Source: Brevundimonas sp.
GTDB lineage: Bacteria; Pseudomonadota; Alphaproteobacteria; Caulobacterales; Caulobacteraceae
DNA: 64,000 nucleotides
Direction of reading: 5' to 3'
Assembly (NCBI RefSeq): GCF_019636155.1
Contig: NZ_JAHBYB010000003.1
Location: forward strand, 268,564 to 332,563
A program made the position numbers and the translations under genes. Shown here in pieces: positions 43,149 to 51,061 of this stretch. Below the pieces are notes generated by a model, which made no database searches, was not told the origin of the DNA, and saw only the letters and a program-made list of their open reading frames with translations. The first letter of the stretch is position 1. Each line of letters opens with the position of its first letter.

Positions 43149-44519
43149 TTATTCCCCGATCGTCAGACGCAGGGTCTCCTCGCCGCGCCGCAGGGTGAGG
43201 GCGATGGGCCGCGACCCGTCGCCGATGGCGGCCGCCAGGGCCGCCCGGTCGGCCATCTCGCGCCGGCCGACGGCCTGGACGACATCGCCGGCCCGCAGGC
43301 CCGCCGCGGCCGCCGGCGAACCGGCCTCGACCGCCAGGACCGCCAGGGCGCCGTCCCGATCCCCGAACTGGCCTCCCAGGGCGACGACCACCGACCGGCC
43401 GACCGCCACGCGCGGCGCCGAATCCGCCTCGACCGCCAGGCTGGCGGAGGCCTCGCGCCCGTCGCGCAGATAGACGATGCGCAGGGTCGAGCCGGGGGCG
43501 GCCACCCCCACGCCCGCCTGGACCGAGCCGGCGTTGGCGACCGGGCGATCCTCGATCCGCGTGATGACGTCGTTACGCATCAGGCCGGCGCGCTCGGCCG
43601 GGGAGCCCGGCGCCACGTCATCGACCACGGCGCCGCGCACGATGCGCAGGCCCAGGGCCTGGGCCCGCTTGGCGTTCAGGGAGCCGAAGATGGCCCCGGT
43701 GCGGCCGCGCCGCACCTCGCCATGTTCGCGCAGCTGCTGGGCCACATACAGCATGATGCGGGTCGGGACGGCGAAGGCGATGCCGTCGTTGCCCCCGCCC
43801 AGGCCGCCGGACAGGATGGAGGTGTTGATGCCGATCAGCCGGCCCCGGCTGTCCAGGAGCGGTCCGCCGGAATTGCCCGAGTTCACCGCCGCGTCGGTCT
43901 GGATATAGTCCTCGACCGCATCGCCCAGGCCAGACCGGTTCAGGCCCGAGATGACCCCCATGGTCAGGGTCTGGTCCAGTCCCAGGGGATAGCCGACCGC
44001 GAAGGCCAGATCGCCGGTGCGCAGGGTGTCGGAATCGATCGTCTCGACCTGGGTCAGGTCCGTGGCCTCGATCTTCAGCACGGCGATGTCGGTGGCCGGA
44101 TCGGCCCCGATCAGCAGCGCGTCGAACAGCCGGCCGTCCAGCAGGTCGACGGTGAATTTCTGGCCGCCCTTGATGACGTGGTTGTTGGTGATGATGATTC
44201 CGTCGGCCGCGTCGACGATGACGCCCGAGCCGCCGGAAATCTCGGTGGGTTCGTTGTCACCGCTGGTGGGGCCGCGCGACACGCCCAGGGTGGTGATCTG
44301 GACCACGGCGGGCAGGCTGGCCTCCAGCCCGGCGGCGAAACTGAACACCCCGCGCCGGCTGTCGTAGGGCATGGGGAATTCGCCCGTCGGGCCGGCCTGC
44401 TGGATCGCGCTTTGATAGGGGGTCTGGGCCAGGCCCGGCGTCGCCAGGGCGGCGATCAGCAGGGCGGCGGCCAAGGGGCCGGAAGGGACGGGATGGAGGC
44501 GGTTGGGGGCGCGACGCAT
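43149..44519 (-). CDS. DegP/HtrA-family periplasmic serine protease
   Basis: This 456-residue protein has a signal peptide (about residues 1-31), a trypsin-like domain with triad H114 (TNNHVIKGG), D144 (ATDIAVLKI) and S217 (NSGNSGGPLL), and two PDZ domains (about 285-370 and 375-456; GAVVDDVAPGSPAERAGL, VEAGSPAAAAGLRAGDVV). It degrades or refolds damaged envelope proteins. It follows the histidine kinase gene by 27 bp on the same strand, so response regulator, kinase and protease form one operon. Other annotations would call it DegQ or MucD. Confidence 0.93.
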   Translation of the reverse strand: MRRAPNRLHPVPSGPLAAALLIAALATPGLAQTPYQSAIQQAGPTGEFPMPYDSRRGVFSFAAGLEASLPAVVQITTLGVSRGPTSGDNEPTEISGGSGVIVDAADGIIITNNHVIKGGQKFTVDLLDGRLFDALLIGADPATDIAVLKIEATDLTQVETIDSDTLRTGDLAFAVGYPLGLDQTLTMGVISGLNRSGLGDAVEDYIQTDAAVNSGNSGGPLLDSRGRLIGINTSILSGGLGGGNDGIAFAVPTRIMLYVAQQLREHGEVRRGRTGAIFGSLNAKRAQALGLRIVRGAVVDDVAPGSPAERAGLMRNDVITRIEDRPVANAGSVQAGVGVAAPGSTLRIVYLRDGREASASLAVEADSAPRVAVGRSVVVALGGQFGDRDGALAVLAVEAGSPAAAAGLRAGDVVQAVGRREMADRAALAAAIGDGSRPIALTLRRGEETLRLTIGE

Positions 44520-44546
44520 GGAAACCTCGTGTCGGAGGACGCCAGA

Positions 44547-45968
44547 CTAGCGATAGAAACGCGCCGTGACGACAGCCCCTGGCGATGCGTCATCAACCGT
44601 CAGCCGTCCGCGGTGCCGCTGGACCACGGCGCGGACGAAGGGCAGGCCCATGCCGTGGCTTTCGACGCCGTCGCGCCGCTCGGGCCGGGCGGGGTCGAAG
44701 CCCGGCCCCTGGTCCGCCACCGACAGGGCGCAGCCGTCCGCCTCGCACCAGGCGCGCAGGGCGATGCGCCCGCCGTCGGGCGAGTATTTGACGGCATTGT
44801 CCACCAGATTGGCCAGGGCCCGCTGCAGCAGGGTGCGGACGCCCAGGACCGTCACCGCCCCTTCGGCCACGACCGCCAGGGTGACGCCGCGCGCCTCGGC
44901 CAGGGGCTCGTACAGTTCGGCCACCTGGCGCAGCAGGGCGTCCAGCCGGATGTCCTCGAACACCCAGGCCTCGCCGTCACGCAGGGCCAGGGCGTCGTTC
45001 ATGGCGCGGGTCAGGGCCTGAAGGTCCTCTTCCGCCCCCCCCAGGAGGGCGTCGCGCCGGGCCGCGCCGGACGCGGTCCTCAACTGGGCCAGCCGGGCCG
45101 TGGCCCGGGCCAGGGGGGTGCGGAAATCGTGCGCCAGCTGGTCCGAGGAATCGCGCAGCCAGCCCAGCAGCTCCTCCAGCCGGTCCAGGGTCTGGTTCAC
45201 CTTAAGCGTCAGTTCCGACAGTTCGGGCGCCACCCCGGTCTCGGGCGCGCGGCGCGAGAAATCGCCCACGGCGGCCCGCTCCAGCGCCAGGTTGACGTCG
45301 TCCAGCACGGCGGTCAGCCGTCGCCGAGCGAAGACGGCGGCCGTGATCCCCGACACCAGGATCACCCCGCCGGTCGCCAGGACCGCCAGGACCGCCCAGC
45401 CCCAGGCCTCGCCCGAGGGTTCCACCACCCGGCCGACGATCAGCCGCAGGGAGCCGGCGTTGCGACTGACCACCACCGCCTCGACCGCGCGATTGGGGCA
45501 CAGGGCGCCGCGCTCCAGCCGGACCAGATAGATGTCGGCGCCCAGCCGGGGCGCCCGCACCGCCCGCTCGGTCTCCAGGGCCGCCAGGCCGGCCGGCTTT
45601 CCGACCGGGGCGCGGATGAAGCGCACCCCCGCGCCGCCGCGCCCGGTGCGACAGGTTTCCTCCAGGCTGCGCTGGTCGCGGGTCGGGCCGTTCTGGAAGG
45701 CGCTGAGCCAGGCCGACAGGAAGGCCGCGTCCCCGGGAGTCAGGGCCTCGGCCGCCAGGGTCGACTGTTCGCCCAGCTTGGACACCAGGGCGCCGTAGTC
45801 ATCCAGCGCCGCCAGGGCCGCCTGTTCCCTCTGGTCCATCCGGGCGGCCATGCCGGTGGCGATCAGGGAGGCCGACAGGGCCACGGCCGCCAGCACCGCC
45901 AGGGCGGCGGCCAGCTGGGTGGTGGTGCGCCGACCGACCCAGCGTCCCAGGGCCGCCAAGGGCGCCAC
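44547..45968 (-). CDS. Sensor histidine kinase
   Basis: The 473-residue membrane kinase starts at GTG 45968, 2 bp after the regulator stop. It has one helix near residues 15-40, a periplasmic domain of about 150 residues with two cysteines (ETCRTGRGG, ALCPNRAVE), a second helix (VLAVLATGGVILVSGITAAVF), HAMP, the HisKA motif DQLAHDFRTPLARA with the phospho-accepting His, and an ATPase domain with N-box LANLVDNAVKYSPDGG, DQGPGFDP and GMGLPFV. The stimulus is probably sensed in the periplasm, and the coupled DegP suggests envelope stress. Confidence 0.92.
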   Translation of the reverse strand: MAPLAALGRWVGRRTTTQLAAALAVLAAVALSASLIATGMAARMDQREQAALAALDDYGALVSKLGEQSTLAAEALTPGDAAFLSAWLSAFQNGPTRDQRSLEETCRTGRGGAGVRFIRAPVGKPAGLAALETERAVRAPRLGADIYLVRLERGALCPNRAVEAVVVSRNAGSLRLIVGRVVEPSGEAWGWAVLAVLATGGVILVSGITAAVFARRRLTAVLDDVNLALERAAVGDFSRRAPETGVAPELSELTLKVNQTLDRLEELLGWLRDSSDQLAHDFRTPLARATARLAQLRTASGAARRDALLGGAEEDLQALTRAMNDALALRDGEAWVFEDIRLDALLRQVAELYEPLAEARGVTLAVVAEGAVTVLGVRTLLQRALANLVDNAVKYSPDGGRIALRAWCEADGCALSVADQGPGFDPARPERRDGVESHGMGLPFVRAVVQRHRGRLTVDDASPGAVVTARFYR

Positions 45969-45970
45969 CC

Positions 45971-46783
45971 TCAGACCGCCCCGTCCAGGTCGCGGAACAC
46001 CAGGCTCTGGCTGCGGGCCGAAACGATCAGGGGATGCCATTCCTCGGGCAGTTCGGGCGCCTGTTCCTTCAGCCGCCGGCGCAGGGCCGAGATGCGGGCG
46101 TCGATGATGTTGACGAAATTCTCGGGCAGGAATTTCCACTCCACCCAGCAGCGGTCCCACAGCATGGTCTTGGTCACCGGCTGGCCGCGCGCGGTCATCA
46201 GCTCGGCGACGATGGCGAACTCCAGCGGCGACAGGTCGATCAGGCGGCTGTGGCCGTTGGTCTCCAGCTTCAGGGTGCGCGGGCCGGGGGCCAGGCGGAA
46301 CGGGCCGTTGACCACCTCGCCGCCGCCGACCGCCTTGGCCGGGCGGGCCGCGCGGCGCAGCTGGGCCGCGATCCGGGCCAGAAGCTCCTCGTCCCCCACC
46401 GGCTTGGCCAGATAGTCGTCGGCCCCGCCCATCAGCCCTTCGACCTTCTGGCGCTCGCCGCCAAGGGCGGTCAGCATCAGGGCCGGGGCGTCGGCGGAAG
46501 GCCCGCCGCCGGCGCGGATGCGCTTGAGGGTCTCCAGCCCGTCCAGGCCGGCGGTCAGCCGGTCAAGCACCAGGATGTCGAAGGCGGCCGCCTGGGCCGC
46601 CGCCGCAGCGTGCTCGCCCGCCTCGAACCGATCGACGACGGCGAACCCGGCGGCCTTCAGTCGGCAGGCGACGTGTTCGGAAAGGGCCGGGTCGTCCTCC
46701 AACAGCAGGGCGCGTCGCCCCGCGAAGGCCGCCTGCAGCTGGGCGAAGGGATCGTCGCCCCCGATTTCCGCCTGATCGGACAT
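45971..46783 (-). CDS. OmpR-family response regulator
   Basis: The 270-residue regulator has a receiver domain (acidic pair in LLLEDDPALSEH, phosphoacceptor Asp about residue 74 in LVLDRLTAGLDG, Lys in YLAKPVGDEEL) and a C-terminal winged-helix DNA-binding domain (LSPLEFAIVAELMTARGQPVTKTMLWDRCW, VNIIDARISALRRRL). An N-terminal extension of about 22 residues precedes the receiver. It is the first gene of a regulator-kinase-DegP operon and probably autoregulates it. No target site could be identified. Confidence 0.92.
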   Translation of the reverse strand: MSDQAEIGGDDPFAQLQAAFAGRRALLLEDDPALSEHVACRLKAAGFAVVDRFEAGEHAAAAAQAAAFDILVLDRLTAGLDGLETLKRIRAGGGPSADAPALMLTALGGERQKVEGLMGGADDYLAKPVGDEELLARIAAQLRRAARPAKAVGGGEVVNGPFRLAPGPRTLKLETNGHSRLIDLSPLEFAIVAELMTARGQPVTKTMLWDRCWVEWKFLPENFVNIIDARISALRRRLKEQAPELPEEWHPLIVSARSQSLVFRDLDGAV

Positions 46784-46894
46784 GTCCGCCTCCCACGACC
46801 CGGCGATGACGATACGGCCGTTCCGCGAAACGACAAGCGGGCCGCCGTCATCCCTGACGGGTATCGCGGCCGTTCGCCGCTGACGGTTCCTGAT

Positions 46895-47497
46895 CTAGGA
46901 CGACAGGGCGCGGGCGTCGCGCAGCCGCCGGCCGATGCGGAAGACGACGATCATCAGCAGGATCAGCAGCACCGGCGCCAGGATGGGCGCCAGAAGGGCC
47001 AGCAGGCTGGTGACCACGGCCAGGACGTCCTCGACCAGGCTGACCACCGGATTGCCCAGGCCGCCGGTCGTGGCGGTGGAGGCCACCCGCATTCCCCCTT
47101 GCGCCGCGTTGAAGGCCAGGGCCGCCGGAGCGCCGACGATGACGCCGGCGACGGCGGCGGCGGTCGGGTCCACGGCCCACAGGACGCTGCCGGCCGCCAC
47201 GGCCCCGGCGATGGGCCGGGTGACGAAGCCCAGGGCGTTCAGGGCGTGGTCGACGGCCGGGATCTTGTCGCCCGCGAACTCCACCACGGCGGCGACGCCC
47301 AGGGCGGCGATGGCCGGCCAGCCCGCCAGCCAGGCCATCTGATCGTTCAGCCGCACGCCCGCGAACTCGAATTTGGCGGCCAGGGCCAGCAGCAGCAGGG
47401 GCAGGAAGGTGCGCAGGCCCGTCGCCGAGGCCAGGCCCAGCCCCAGGAGCAGGGGCAGGACCCAGGTGGTCAGGAAGGCGGTCGGGATCGCGTCCAT
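46895..47497 (-). CDS. DUF4126-family membrane protein
   Basis: The 200-residue inner-membrane protein has five or six hydrophobic stretches rich in Ala/Leu/Val. Recognisable blocks are LGLASATGLRTFLPLLLLALAAKFEF, DKIPAVDHALNALGFVTRPIAGAVAAGSVL and the C-terminal LLILLMIVVFRIGRRLR. This matches DUF4126, of unknown function. The ATG at 47497 starts the first helix region; the codons upstream are unlike the family. It is divergent from the SDR gene with a 70-bp shared promoter region. Confidence 0.82.
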   Translation of the reverse strand: MDAIPTAFLTTWVLPLLLGLGLASATGLRTFLPLLLLALAAKFEFAGVRLNDQMAWLAGWPAIAALGVAAVVEFAGDKIPAVDHALNALGFVTRPIAGAVAAGSVLWAVDPTAAAVAGVIVGAPAALAFNAAQGGMRVASTATTGGLGNPVVSLVEDVLAVVTSLLALLAPILAPVLLILLMIVVFRIGRRLRDARALSS

Positions 47498-47513
47498 CGC
47501 CGCACAATGCGCC

Positions 47514-47538
47514 GGAACCGGCCGTGGCTCCAGCCGCT
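47514..47538 (+). promoter_or_regulatory. Possible EcfG-type promoter for the SDR gene
   Basis: GGAAC (47514) is followed after 16 bp by CGCT (47535), one mismatch from the CGTT consensus. It would give a leader of about 25 nt before the start at 47568. Confidence 0.35.
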
Positions 47539-47567
47539 TGTTCCGCGAGCCGTCAGGAGGACCGACC

Positions 47568-48557
47568 ATGGAAGACCGTCACGCCGCCCGCGCCGAGACC
47601 GTCGCCGAACGCGAACGCGCCATCCAGGCGCCGATCGACGCCAAGGCCGGCAAATCCGAAGGCGGAAAGGCGCACGAAGGCGCGGTCCAGGCCGGGGCCC
47701 GCGCCTATCCGGAACCGCCCTTTCCGAAACAGCATCAGCGCAAGCCGGGCGAGGAATGGCGGCTGGATCCGGCGCCGATGTACGACGCCCCCTTCTGGAA
47801 GGGATCGGGCAAGCTGCAGGACCGGGCGGCGATCATCACCGGCGCCGACAGCGGCATCGGCCGGGCGGTGGCGGTCCTGTTCGCGCGCGAGGGCTGCGAC
47901 GTCGCCGTCTGCCACCTGGACGAGGACCGGGACGCCGAGGCGACGAAACGGGCGGTGGAGGCCGAGGGACGAAAGGCCGTGGTGCTGAAGGGCGACGTGG
48001 CCGACCCGGCCTTCTGCGAAGGCGCGGTCAGGGCCGCGGTGGAGGCCTTCGGACGGCTGGACGTGGTGGTGTCCAACGCCGCCTTCCAGGAACATGTGGA
48101 AGCGCTGGAGGACCTGTCGTTCGAGCATTTCGACCGGACCATGAAGACCAACCTCTATGGCTGTTTCAACCTGGTGAAGGCGGCGCTGCCGCATCTGAAG
48201 CCTGGCGCGGCCGTGGTGGTGACCGGATCGGTCACCGGGATAGAGGGCAACAAGGACCTGCTGGACTATTCCCTGACCAAGGGCGGGCTGCACGCCTTCG
48301 CCCGGTCGCTGGGGACCCATCTGGCGCCGCGCGGCGTCCGGGTGAACGTGGTGGCGCCTGGCCCGGTCTGGACGCCGCTGAACCCGGCCGACAAGGCGGC
48401 GGACAAGGCGGCGACCTTCGGGTCCCAGACGGTGATGAAACGCCCGGCCCAGCCGGAAGAGATCGCCCCGGCCTTCGTCTTCCTGGCCTCGCCCCAATGC
48501 TCCAGCTACATCACCGGCGAGGTGCTGCCGATCATCGGGGGATACGGCGGCGGCTAG
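47568..48557 (+). CDS. SDR-family oxidoreductase with long N-terminal extension (YghA/general-stress type)
   Basis: The 329-residue protein has a Lys/Glu-rich N-terminal extension of about 85 residues ending KPGEEWRLDPAPMYDAPFWKGSGKL, then a classical short-chain dehydrogenase domain with TGADSGIGRA, VVSNAAF, the catalytic Ser in VTGSVTG and YSLTK. The combination matches the YghA/YdaD/Gsp39 group, often induced in general stress, with substrate uncertain. A perfect CAGGAGG lies 8 bp before the ATG at 47568. It overlaps the end of the GNAT gene on the opposite strand by 4 bp. Confidence 0.9.
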   Translation: MEDRHAARAETVAERERAIQAPIDAKAGKSEGGKAHEGAVQAGARAYPEPPFPKQHQRKPGEEWRLDPAPMYDAPFWKGSGKLQDRAAIITGADSGIGRAVAVLFAREGCDVAVCHLDEDRDAEATKRAVEAEGRKAVVLKGDVADPAFCEGAVRAAVEAFGRLDVVVSNAAFQEHVEALEDLSFEHFDRTMKTNLYGCFNLVKAALPHLKPGAAVVVTGSVTGIEGNKDLLDYSLTKGGLHAFARSLGTHLAPRGVRVNVVAPGPVWTPLNPADKAADKAATFGSQTVMKRPAQPEEIAPAFVFLASPQCSSYITGEVLPIIGGYGGG

Positions 48558-48841
48558 GCCACAAGGTCTTCGTATTCCGGATGCCGCTTCAGCCAGGCGA
48601 CGGCGTAGCTGCACACCGGGTGCAGCTTCAGCCCCTCGGCGCGGGCGTGTTCGGCCAGGGCCTGCATGAACCGGCCCGCCGCGCCCGAGCCGCGCAGGGC
48701 CGGGTCCGCCTCGACATGCAGGATGGCGCGGGTGTCGCCCTGGACCGCATAGTCGGCGAAGACGGCGCGCAGTTCTCCGTCGCCATCGGTGAACCCCTGT
48801 TCGAAACGGTGGGCGGCGGGAACATCTCGGAACTGGGTCAT
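48554..48841 (-). CDS. Short GNAT-family N-acetyltransferase (YjdJ/GTNAT type)
   Basis: The 95-residue protein is the single-domain GNAT type (PF14542): RFEQGFTDGDGELRAVFADY, the strand AILHVEADPALRGSGAAGRFMQALAEHARAEG containing the pyrophosphate-binding R-G-S-G-A-A-G loop, and the conserved C-terminal LHPVCSYAVAWLKRHPEYEDLV with Cys and Tyr. These small enzymes are thought to acetylate small molecules or protein lysines, with substrate unknown. ATG 48841 is the correct start. An EcfG-like motif lies about 30 bp upstream. Confidence 0.88.
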   Translation of the reverse strand: MTQFRDVPAAHRFEQGFTDGDGELRAVFADYAVQGDTRAILHVEADPALRGSGAAGRFMQALAEHARAEGLKLHPVCSYAVAWLKRHPEYEDLVA

Positions 48842-48869
48842 GGGCGCATCCTGGTCTAGTCTCGTCCTT

Positions 48870-48896
48870 CGAACCGAAGAGGGGACGGCCCGTTCC
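48870..48896. promoter_or_regulatory. Possible overlapping divergent EcfG-type promoters
   Basis: Rightward: CGAAC (48870) -N16- CGTT (48891), one mismatch. Leftward on the other strand: GGAAC (48896-48892) -N16- GGTT (48875-48872), one mismatch. The first faces the DUF3617 gene and the second the GNAT gene, each with a 25-35 nt leader. Confidence 0.4.
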
Positions 48897-48934
48897 CTGT
48901 CGAACCCTGACGAAGGCGTGAGCGAGGAACACCG

Positions 48935-49546
48935 ATGTCGAAACGCAACACTGTCGGCCTGGCCCTGATCGGCCTGGGCCTTCTGGGCCTGACCGCCTGC
49001 GGAGACAAGGACAAGACGGCCCACGAGGGGGCGGCGCCCGCCCCGGCCGAGGCGCCGAGGACGGCCGCCCCGGCGACGCCCCGGCTGAAGGCTGGCCTGT
49101 GGCGGGTGACCAACGCCGGCGACGGCGCGCCCCAGGGCGTCAGCCGCATGTGCCTGGACGACGCCGTCCAGGCGCGGATGAGCGTGTTCGGGGCCCAGGC
49201 GGCCGGCGCCTGCCAACCGACCGAGACCTCAGCCAATCCCGGCGGGGGCTGGCGCTATCGCACCGTCTGCGACCAGTCGGCCCTGGGCGGCGGGACCAGC
49301 GTGGCCGAAGGCGTGATGACCGGCGACCTGGCGACCGCCTACGCCAGCCGCACCACGGTGACCACCACCGGCGCCCAGGTGGCGCACATGAACGGGGTGG
49401 TGACGATCACGGGCGAGGGCGCCTATGAGGGGCCCTGCCCCGCGGACATGAAGCCGGGCGACATGGTCATTCCCGGCGGCATGAAGTTCAACATGGTCGA
49501 GATGGCCGCGGCGGCGGCCAAGATGACGCCGAAACCGGCCGGTTAG
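48935..49546 (+). CDS. DUF3617-family lipoprotein
   Basis: The 203-residue protein has a lipoprotein signal (LLGLTACGDK, Cys about residue 22), an Ala/Pro-rich linker, then LKAGLWRVTNAGDG, MCLDDAVQARMSVF and RYRTVCDQSALGGG. The pattern of a short beta-rich domain starting 'AGLWxV', with paired cysteines, fits DUF3617, a periplasmic family of unknown function. GAGGAAC precedes the ATG. Its stop overlaps the stop region of the convergent DUF4870 gene by 4 bp. Confidence 0.82.
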   Translation: MSKRNTVGLALIGLGLLGLTACGDKDKTAHEGAAPAPAEAPRTAAPATPRLKAGLWRVTNAGDGAPQGVSRMCLDDAVQARMSVFGAQAAGACQPTETSANPGGGWRYRTVCDQSALGGGTSVAEGVMTGDLATAYASRTTVTTTGAQVAHMNGVVTITGEGAYEGPCPADMKPGDMVIPGGMKFNMVEMAAAAAKMTPKPAG

Positions 49547-49926
49547 GGCGCCCGGTCGCCGGCCAGGGCCAGCAGGCCCAGGACGCTCTTCACCGTGAAC
49601 CAGACGCTGAGCAGGAACCACAGCAGCAGGAACAGCAGCAGGAAGGGGATGCCGACCAGGACGACGGACAGGACCCCGCTGATCAGGATCAGCACCCACA
49701 GGGCGATGGTCCACCAGAAGACCGACCAGAACAGCTGAATCTGGGCGTCCATGTGGGCGCGGGCCAGGCCGGTGGCCGATCCGCGCGCGGCATAGGCCAC
49801 CACCAGCCCGACCAGGACCAGGATGTTGGCGCTGGGGATCGACAGGATGTAGAGCGCCCAGGCGACCAGGGCGGCGGCCTTGCCCTCGCTCTCGTGGCCG
49901 GGCTGGAACCGGGGCTGGTCGGTCAT
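49543..49926 (-). CDS. DUF4870-like small membrane protein
   Basis: The 127-residue protein has three hydrophobic helices (ALVAWALYILSIPSANILVLVGLVVAY, SVFWWTIALWVLILISGVLSVVLVGIPFLLLFLLLWFLLSVWFTV) separated by a polar HMDAQIQLFW segment. The HxxxQ..LFW motif and topology fit the DUF4870/Tic20-like family of unknown function. The start is ATG 49926. It is 14 bp downstream of a related gene, so the pair are probably tandem paralogues in one operon. Confidence 0.75.
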   Translation of the reverse strand: MTDQPRFQPGHESEGKAAALVAWALYILSIPSANILVLVGLVVAYAARGSATGLARAHMDAQIQLFWSVFWWTIALWVLILISGVLSVVLVGIPFLLLFLLLWFLLSVWFTVKSVLGLLALAGDRAP

Positions 49927-49940
49927 GGGGCGCGGCTCCT

Positions 49941-50591
49941 TCAGAACAGCCAGTGGCGAGGATCGGATATGGGGCGGCCGGCCTTCAGCCGGAAGACGCC
50001 GACGGCGCCCCGCGCCAGGATCCAGAGCGACAGGGCGAACAGGACGAAGACCCCGATATTGACCACGATCAGTATGACCCCCAGCAGGGCGGCAAGCCCG
50101 GCGGCCCACAGGGTGCGCTGCTGATAGATGAAATGGCTGCGCGCTAGGGGATCGGCCGGCGGTTCGCGCCCGGTCACGGCCAGAAGGCCGATCAGGGCCG
50201 AGACCCCGAAGGTCGGCACGGCGAACAGGATCAGGGCATAGACCGAATAGAGGCTGAGCACCCCCGGGGGCTGGGGCCGGTCCGGTGCGGCGTCCCGGCG
50301 CGACGGCGCGGTCACGGGGTCCGGGCGTTCGACCAGCGGCGGCGTGGCGGCGGCGATCGTCGGGGCGGGTTCGTCGGCCCCGTCGAACAGGTCCGGCTCG
50401 GGCGCCGGTTCCGGCTGGGCCTCCGGCTCGGGTTCGACCGGGGGTTCCGGCTCGGGCCGGGGCGCGGGCTTGCCCCCCAGGCTGGCGGCCGAGGCGAAGC
50501 CGATCAGGTCGTCGTTCCAGTCGTGATCCGAGGCGGGCGCGGACGGCCCGGGCGCATCGACGGGACGGTGGGGATCGCCGGGTTCGGCCAT
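49941..50591 (-). CDS. Membrane protein with acidic Pro/Glu-rich cytoplasmic N-terminus, DUF4870-related
   Basis: The 216-residue protein has an N-terminal low-complexity half with Pro-Glu repeats (about residues 40-70, PEPEPPVEPEPEAQPEP). The membrane half (about 115-205) shares the topology and the SHFIYQQRTLWAAGL segment with the next gene's HMDAQIQLFW. I read it as a DUF4870-like domain with an added disordered region. The role is unknown. ATG 50591 is used. Confidence 0.65.
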   Translation of the reverse strand: MAEPGDPHRPVDAPGPSAPASDHDWNDDLIGFASAASLGGKPAPRPEPEPPVEPEPEAQPEPAPEPDLFDGADEPAPTIAAATPPLVERPDPVTAPSRRDAAPDRPQPPGVLSLYSVYALILFAVPTFGVSALIGLLAVTGREPPADPLARSHFIYQQRTLWAAGLAALLGVILIVVNIGVFVLFALSLWILARGAVGVFRLKAGRPISDPRHWLF

Positions 50592-50658
50592 CGGTCTCCT
50601 CAAACGCCGACCACGCGGCGGGCCGACAATGGCCGGGCGCGCCGCCGGGCGCAACCGC

Positions 50659-51054
50659 TCAGCGGCTGAAGACGACGGTGCAGCCCGCCGCCTCGGCGCC
50701 GGCCAGGGCGCCGGGCTTGTCGATCGTCACCTCGGCCCGGCGCACGCGCGGGTCGTCCAGACAGGCCAGGGCCAGCCTCTGGGCGAAGGTCTCGACCAGG
50801 CCGACATGGCCTTCGGCGGCGATGGCGCGGGCGGCGGCGGCCACGGTCTCGTAGTTGACGGTGTCGGACAGCCGCTCGACCGACTGGGGCGCCAGGGTCA
50901 GGCGGACCGAGACCACCAGGGTCTGCAGCCGGCCCTGCTCATGATCATAGACGCCGATGCCCGCCTGGATCGTCAGGCCCCGGACATGGACCGTCAGCCC
51001 TTCGGGGCGCGGATCGGCGTCGGGGGCGGGAAAGGCGGCGACGGGCTGGGTCAC
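50659..51054 (-). CDS. folB: Dihydroneopterin aldolase
   Basis: The 131-residue tunnelling-fold enzyme of folate synthesis cleaves 7,8-dihydroneopterin to 6-hydroxymethyl-dihydropterin and glycolaldehyde. Markers are VHVRGLTIQAGIGVYDHEQGRLQTLVVSVRL (containing the catalytic Glu region), DTVNYETVAAAARAIAAEGHVGLVETFAQRLA and the Lys in VTIDKPGAL. The N-terminal 18 residues are an extension. It starts 7 bp after the SDR gene ends; the pterin-type SDR next door strengthens a folate/pterin link. Confidence 0.92.
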   Translation of the reverse strand: MTQPVAAFPAPDADPRPEGLTVHVRGLTIQAGIGVYDHEQGRLQTLVVSVRLTLAPQSVERLSDTVNYETVAAAARAIAAEGHVGLVETFAQRLALACLDDPRVRRAEVTIDKPGALAGAEAAGCTVVFSR

Positions 51055-51061
51055 GCGTGGG

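Noticed and set aside
42957-46415. 1152-codon plus-strand open frame
   Set aside because: Antisense to degP, the kinase and the regulator; no family motif, compositionally biased.
46034-48859. 941-codon plus-strand open frame
   Set aside because: Runs antisense to the regulator and DUF4126 and out of frame through the SDR gene; no motifs.
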